A stretch of DNA of 64,000 nucleotides, from NCBI GenBank assembly GCA_910890315.1, contig CAJVGD010000042.1, positions 434,001 through 498,000 of the forward strand. Direction: 5' to 3'. The first letter of the stretch is position 1, and every line of letters starts with the position of its first letter. The DNA is from Serendipita indica DSM 11827 (lineage: Eukaryota > Basidiomycota > Agaricomycetes > Sebacinales > Serendipitaceae). The translations under genes were made by a program, and so were the position numbers. The notes below the pieces were generated by a model. It did not search any database. It was given only the letters and a program-made list of their open reading frames with translations, and was not told the origin of the DNA. Positions 60,750-64,000 of this stretch are shown here, piece by piece.

Positions 60750-63173
60750 TCATTTTCGTTTTGAATGAGTGGTACCTCTCCCTGGACGACCTGGCTTTGG
60801 TAGGACGCGATTCCGGTTGCGATTCTTGACGTTCGCCGTTGTGAAGAAATTCTCGGCCTTTTTCTTGTTGGTTGTCATTCGCGGCTCCTTCTTTTGCTTC
60901 TTTCGTGGATTTATCTCTTCATCTGTAAGGACGTCAGACTCGTGAGGGGGAGGAGATACGAAACATACCTGAGAGGCCCTCTTCAACGATAGGGGGCTTT
61001 GAAGTTGTCGGGACAACCTTGGCTCCTGTCACGGCACCGAATACGTCTTCCCAATCAAGTTCTCGCTCCTCCTGCATCTCTTCCACGTCCTCATCCTCTT
61101 CATCTTGTTCGGAGTCAACTTGACTACCCTCACTTTCGAGAGCCTCGATTTCCTCCTTCAAGTCCTTGATATCCTCGCTCTCAAACTTGTTCTTTTGAAT
61201 GATCCCGCTAAGCTTTTGTGGAACCGGTTTGAGCTCCTTGACGCCCTCAGGCTTGGGCTCCTCAGCCTCAGCTGGTGGGCCGTCTGTACGTTCCGGGGGG
61301 GCCACGAAGAATGGTAGTCGGCCTCGAACCCAATCATTCAGGACCATCTTGGCTACTCCGTCGAGGTCAGGCTCGCCGCCCTTGAGTAGCCGACCTTTCA
61401 TCCTCGCGAGTTTCTCCAATAGTTCGTCTGCCTTCCATATGGAAGGACTACCGTCTTTTGATGCTGGTAATGGTATCCCATAAGTCCGGGAAATGTAGAC
61501 TGGCTTTACTCGCTCGAGAAGTGCAGGGATATGGTCGGATGGCTGAGGGAGGGCCTCGACGCGGACGACACCCTTCAGAACGGTGGCAGTATTAGAGTCG
61601 TTTGCCGAGGTTGGGACTATTCCAGGGCAGTCAATTAGATATATTCGCTTGGTGAGCGTTATATATTGCCAAACTTTGGTTTCACCTGGCACAGGCGCGA
61701 CCTTGCAGACTTTACTGGCCTTGAGCGTGTTGATGACGCTACTTTTGCCCACATTAGGATAGCCAATTAGGCCCACGGAGATTTGCTTCTTATCGGCATG
61801 AAGTTGGGAGAATTGGCGAAGGAGTTGAATGAGGGTACCTTTTCCGAAGGAATGATTCGGCGAAGCGTGAAAGGCAATAGTGGGATAAAGTTTGGAAAGA
61901 TGTTGTATATACCGAGCCTAAAAGCTATCAGTAAATGGCAAGGGAGATAAAGACGAGGTGGAGAATGGGATGTATGTTTCAACCTATGAGAGCATCCGTC
62001 GATATTTGAATGCTAACTCAACTCTACAGAAACGTAGTAGCGCCTTGTTCCGTATCCATTCGTGCCCAAGACGGGCACAAATGGGGACCGCAGCAGTACA
62101 TTGCTCTTCCACGGCTGTAACAGACATCTCTTCCAAGGAACGAAGAGCGCCTTGACTTAGCACGTGGTGTCGTGGTGGCAAGAGGAATCGGTGACTGGCA
62201 GGATTACTCACCGTAACCCAGCTGGGCACGAGATCACACTTGTTGATGACAAGAACAATCTGCTTATGCGCCTTTTCCCTTTTGATGTATTCTAGAACAG
62301 AGGTGCACATGGTCCCGATAGGGTCTCGTGCGTCGAGGATATGCAAGACAACATCAGAGGAGTCGATGACTTTGTAGAGCTCGCCATATATCCGCCGCGA
62401 TGTTCCTTTTTGATAGATGGGTTCGTTATAAGTTCCGAATTGAACTTCCTCGAAGAGCTCTAGAGAACCCGTTCAATTGTGGCATAGCGAGGAGAGAAGT
62501 TAAGCTACCTTCTGCAGCACCGGCCGGCAGATCTGCAGCGTCCTCCATCTCGGCATCTGCTTTTGCAAGCTCCTCAAAAGATGCTACATCCAGTCGGGGT
62601 CGTTTTCGTTGAGCCTTGGGCCCAAATGTATCCGCAAAAGGCTCAGTTTCGACAATGTGTGAGCGCTTTAGGAGACTTCTTCAGCATGAAAAAAAAATGA
62701 TAGAGGGGAGACTTGTACCTTTTGTATATGAGGATTTGCAGCGGCATCAATCAAACTCATCGGGAGTTTGTTTCTTCGTAGCAGAACCGAATACGAATCG
62801 TGCACTTTCGATCCCAGGCTTTCTCTAAAGTGCTCCAAGGCTGTTTGAGAGATTACACGTGTATTACCTAGTCTTCTGTGAGCCTTTTACGTCTACTTCC
62901 TGAACCGAGGGCGAGCGTACCAAACCATCGCCTGTCAGGTTGAACACGGCCAGGTTTTGCGTCTGCTTCTCCCTTCTGAAATGCTGCAGCTTGGATCATC
63001 TTGCCGTTGCGGTCGTAGACGGGCTTGCCACCGGTGAGCATCTTGACTTTTGCCGCCTTTTTGGCGTCTCTGTAAAAGTTCTCGCCCTTTACTCTCTTCA
63101 TTCCCTTTTCTGAGAGTGAGGAGCGCGTTTTACCCCCATCGCCGCCGCCTTTTGATTTTTTCGTCGGGGCCAT
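60750..63173 (-). CDS. NOG2: Nucleolar GTP-binding protein 2 (NOG2), circularly permuted GTPase of 60S assembly
   Basis: N-terminus [15 protein letters not shown], then [37 protein letters not shown] and [20 protein letters not shown], all diagnostic of NOG2. The GTPase motifs come in permuted order: G4 [14 protein letters not shown], then after a 294-nt intron (61918-62211) [36 protein letters not shown] (G1), [12 protein letters not shown] (G2) and YLIDCPGI (G3). The tail is acidic ([11 protein letters not shown] type) and then Lys/Arg-rich ([19 protein letters not shown]). NOG2 binds the pre-60S particle at the site later taken by Nmd3 and licenses nuclear export. It converges with the RdRP gene, 59 bp between stops, and diverges from the F-box gene. 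Confidence 0.92.
62056..62084 (-). other. Strong hairpin inside the long NOG2 intron
   Basis: In the minus-strand transcript CCATTTGTGCCC pairs with GGGCACGAATGG around a 5-nt loop: 12 pairs including one G-U. The G-U falls in place only for the minus strand (it is a C/A mismatch in plus-strand RNA), which fits an RNA made with the gene. A second stem-loop (CCGTGG...GCAATGTACTGC...CGG) lies just 5' of it. Boxes of a snoRNA were not clearly found. Confidence 0.35.
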
Positions 63174-63390
63174 TTGTTGGGTTTGGTCGTGTCCAAGTTT
63201 GCCCCTCGCTCTGACCTCGGGCAACGTCCTAGCGAGTCTCGTAAATGCTGAAGAATTTCCTTAATTGGGGATTGTATATATGTCAACCCGGGACATGCTC
63301 GTGATTCTGTTCACAAGACGCGGACGGGACTTGTACCCGGCCATTCCGCACGAGACCAGCGTTGGCTAACTCCTGCGACGCTGTGGATCG

Positions 63391-64000
63391 ATGAACAGCA
63401 TCTTCCAAGGCGATCCAGTCCTCCTACGTCCCCGGGCTGCGACACATCCAAGTGTACATCTCGTCTTGCTCCCTCTTCTTCCAACCGCTCCTCAGCGCGC
63501 TCCAATCCCATCAGAACTATGGGGTAGGATATTAAGAAACACCATATCCTCGAGGTCAGACACCAAATCACAGGATGAACAATCTGCGCTGCTCAAACTC
63601 GTTCTAGTTTGCAAGGCGTTCAAGGATGTCGTCCTGCCGTTGCTTTATACGAAGCCATATATACCATCTTTCGATAAATTTGTCCAATTCTGCGACAAGC
63701 TCATCGATTCAGATCGCAAATGGGACAAGTAGGTCGCGCCACCCTCCTATTTCGCAGATCTCTGACACCTTCCAGTCTGCGTCGTATACGATACTCGACT
63801 CCCGGGAGATGGGTCGAATCACTCGATCTATCGCACCTCTCCCATCTGACGGGGGGTCAGCATCTTAAGTTTGACAAGCTCGTTGCACAATTATTCCCTA
63901 TCCTTCCCTTTCTTCGACGCCTAACCCTTGATCACACTGCCCCTCTCTCAAGGGGTGCCATGCACACCCTCGCCGACTCCGACGCCGCGCTCTCACTCAC
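63391..64000 (+). CDS. F-box/LRR-type protein, 3' end outside the window
   Basis: ATG at 63391 opens a frame with an F-box-like segment: RAPIPSELWGRILRNTI, then LLKLVLVCKAFKDVVLPLLY. A 47-nt intron (63729-63775, gtaggt...tccag) joins DRKWDN to LRRIRYSTPGRWVESLDLSH and the leucine-rich stretch QLFPILPFLRRLTLDH, which runs off the right edge. Such proteins are numerous in agaricomycetes and may pick substrates for SCF ubiquitin ligases, which depend on the NEDD8 pathway of UBC12; the target is unknown. The start lies 217 bp from that of NOG2 on the other strand. Confidence 0.75.

Noticed and set aside
1-64000. Mobile or virus-like elements and CRISPR arrays
   Set aside because: No transposase, integrase, reverse transcriptase, capsid-like domain, terminal repeats or spaced short repeats were recognised by eye.

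Overview
The window is nuclear DNA of a filamentous fungus, most likely an agaricomycete basidiomycete. That placement is an inference. It rests on very dense genes, many GT-AG introns of about 45-65 nt, STAND/NLR-like proteins with TPR or WD40 repeats, a cellular RNA-dependent RNA polymerase and typical basidiomycete house-keeping genes. The gene style resembles Ceratobasidiaceae (Rhizoctonia-like). No rRNA, tRNA, CRISPR array, virus-like element or recognisable transposon was found.

Layout. 1-11 kb: the 3' part of an NB-ARC/TPR STAND gene, a peroxiredoxin-like gene, an unrecognised Ser/Pro-rich gene, and a tandem pair of GNAT-acetyltransferase/ankyrin genes whose first copy is broken. 11.9-18.4 kb (minus): an importin-9/Kap114-type karyopherin with a frame problem near its N-terminus, then a secreted or membrane-anchored S33-type alpha/beta hydrolase. 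18.4-22.9 kb: 4.5 kb of gene-poor DNA holding at most one weak two-exon ORF. 22.9-33 kb: histidyl-tRNA synthetase with two in-frame starts, a saccharopine-dehydrogenase-like reductase, AIM41/YqeY, UBC12, a carnosine N-methyltransferase-like gene and a TBC Rab-GAP.

33.4-37.6 kb: a NACHT-WD40 STAND protein with 11 WD repeats. 37.9-44 kb (minus): a membrane-anchored pepsin-fold protein that lacks both catalytic Asp motifs, a fused MET8-MET1 sirohaem enzyme and an unrecognised gene. 44.3-64 kb: SIN3, a tiny solo-PAH protein convergent with SIN3, a DHX57-type helicase, UTP13, a QDE-1-type RNA-dependent RNA polymerase, NOG2, and the start of an F-box/LRR gene.

How it fits together. The 44-63 kb block joins chromatin silencing (SIN3, solo PAH), RNA silencing (RdRP) and ribosome assembly (UTP13, NOG2, perhaps the helicase), with gene borders of only 17-205 bp. 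UTP13 and the RdRP diverge from an 80-bp gap. The strongest single observation is in the RdRP. Its catalytic DxDGD loop is encoded almost wholly by a predicted 12-nt microexon between two introns of 51 and 45 nt. Both are multiples of three without in-frame stops, so retention or skipping would change the active site without breaking the frame. All exon models were made by eye from splice consensus, phase and family resemblance; no search was run.
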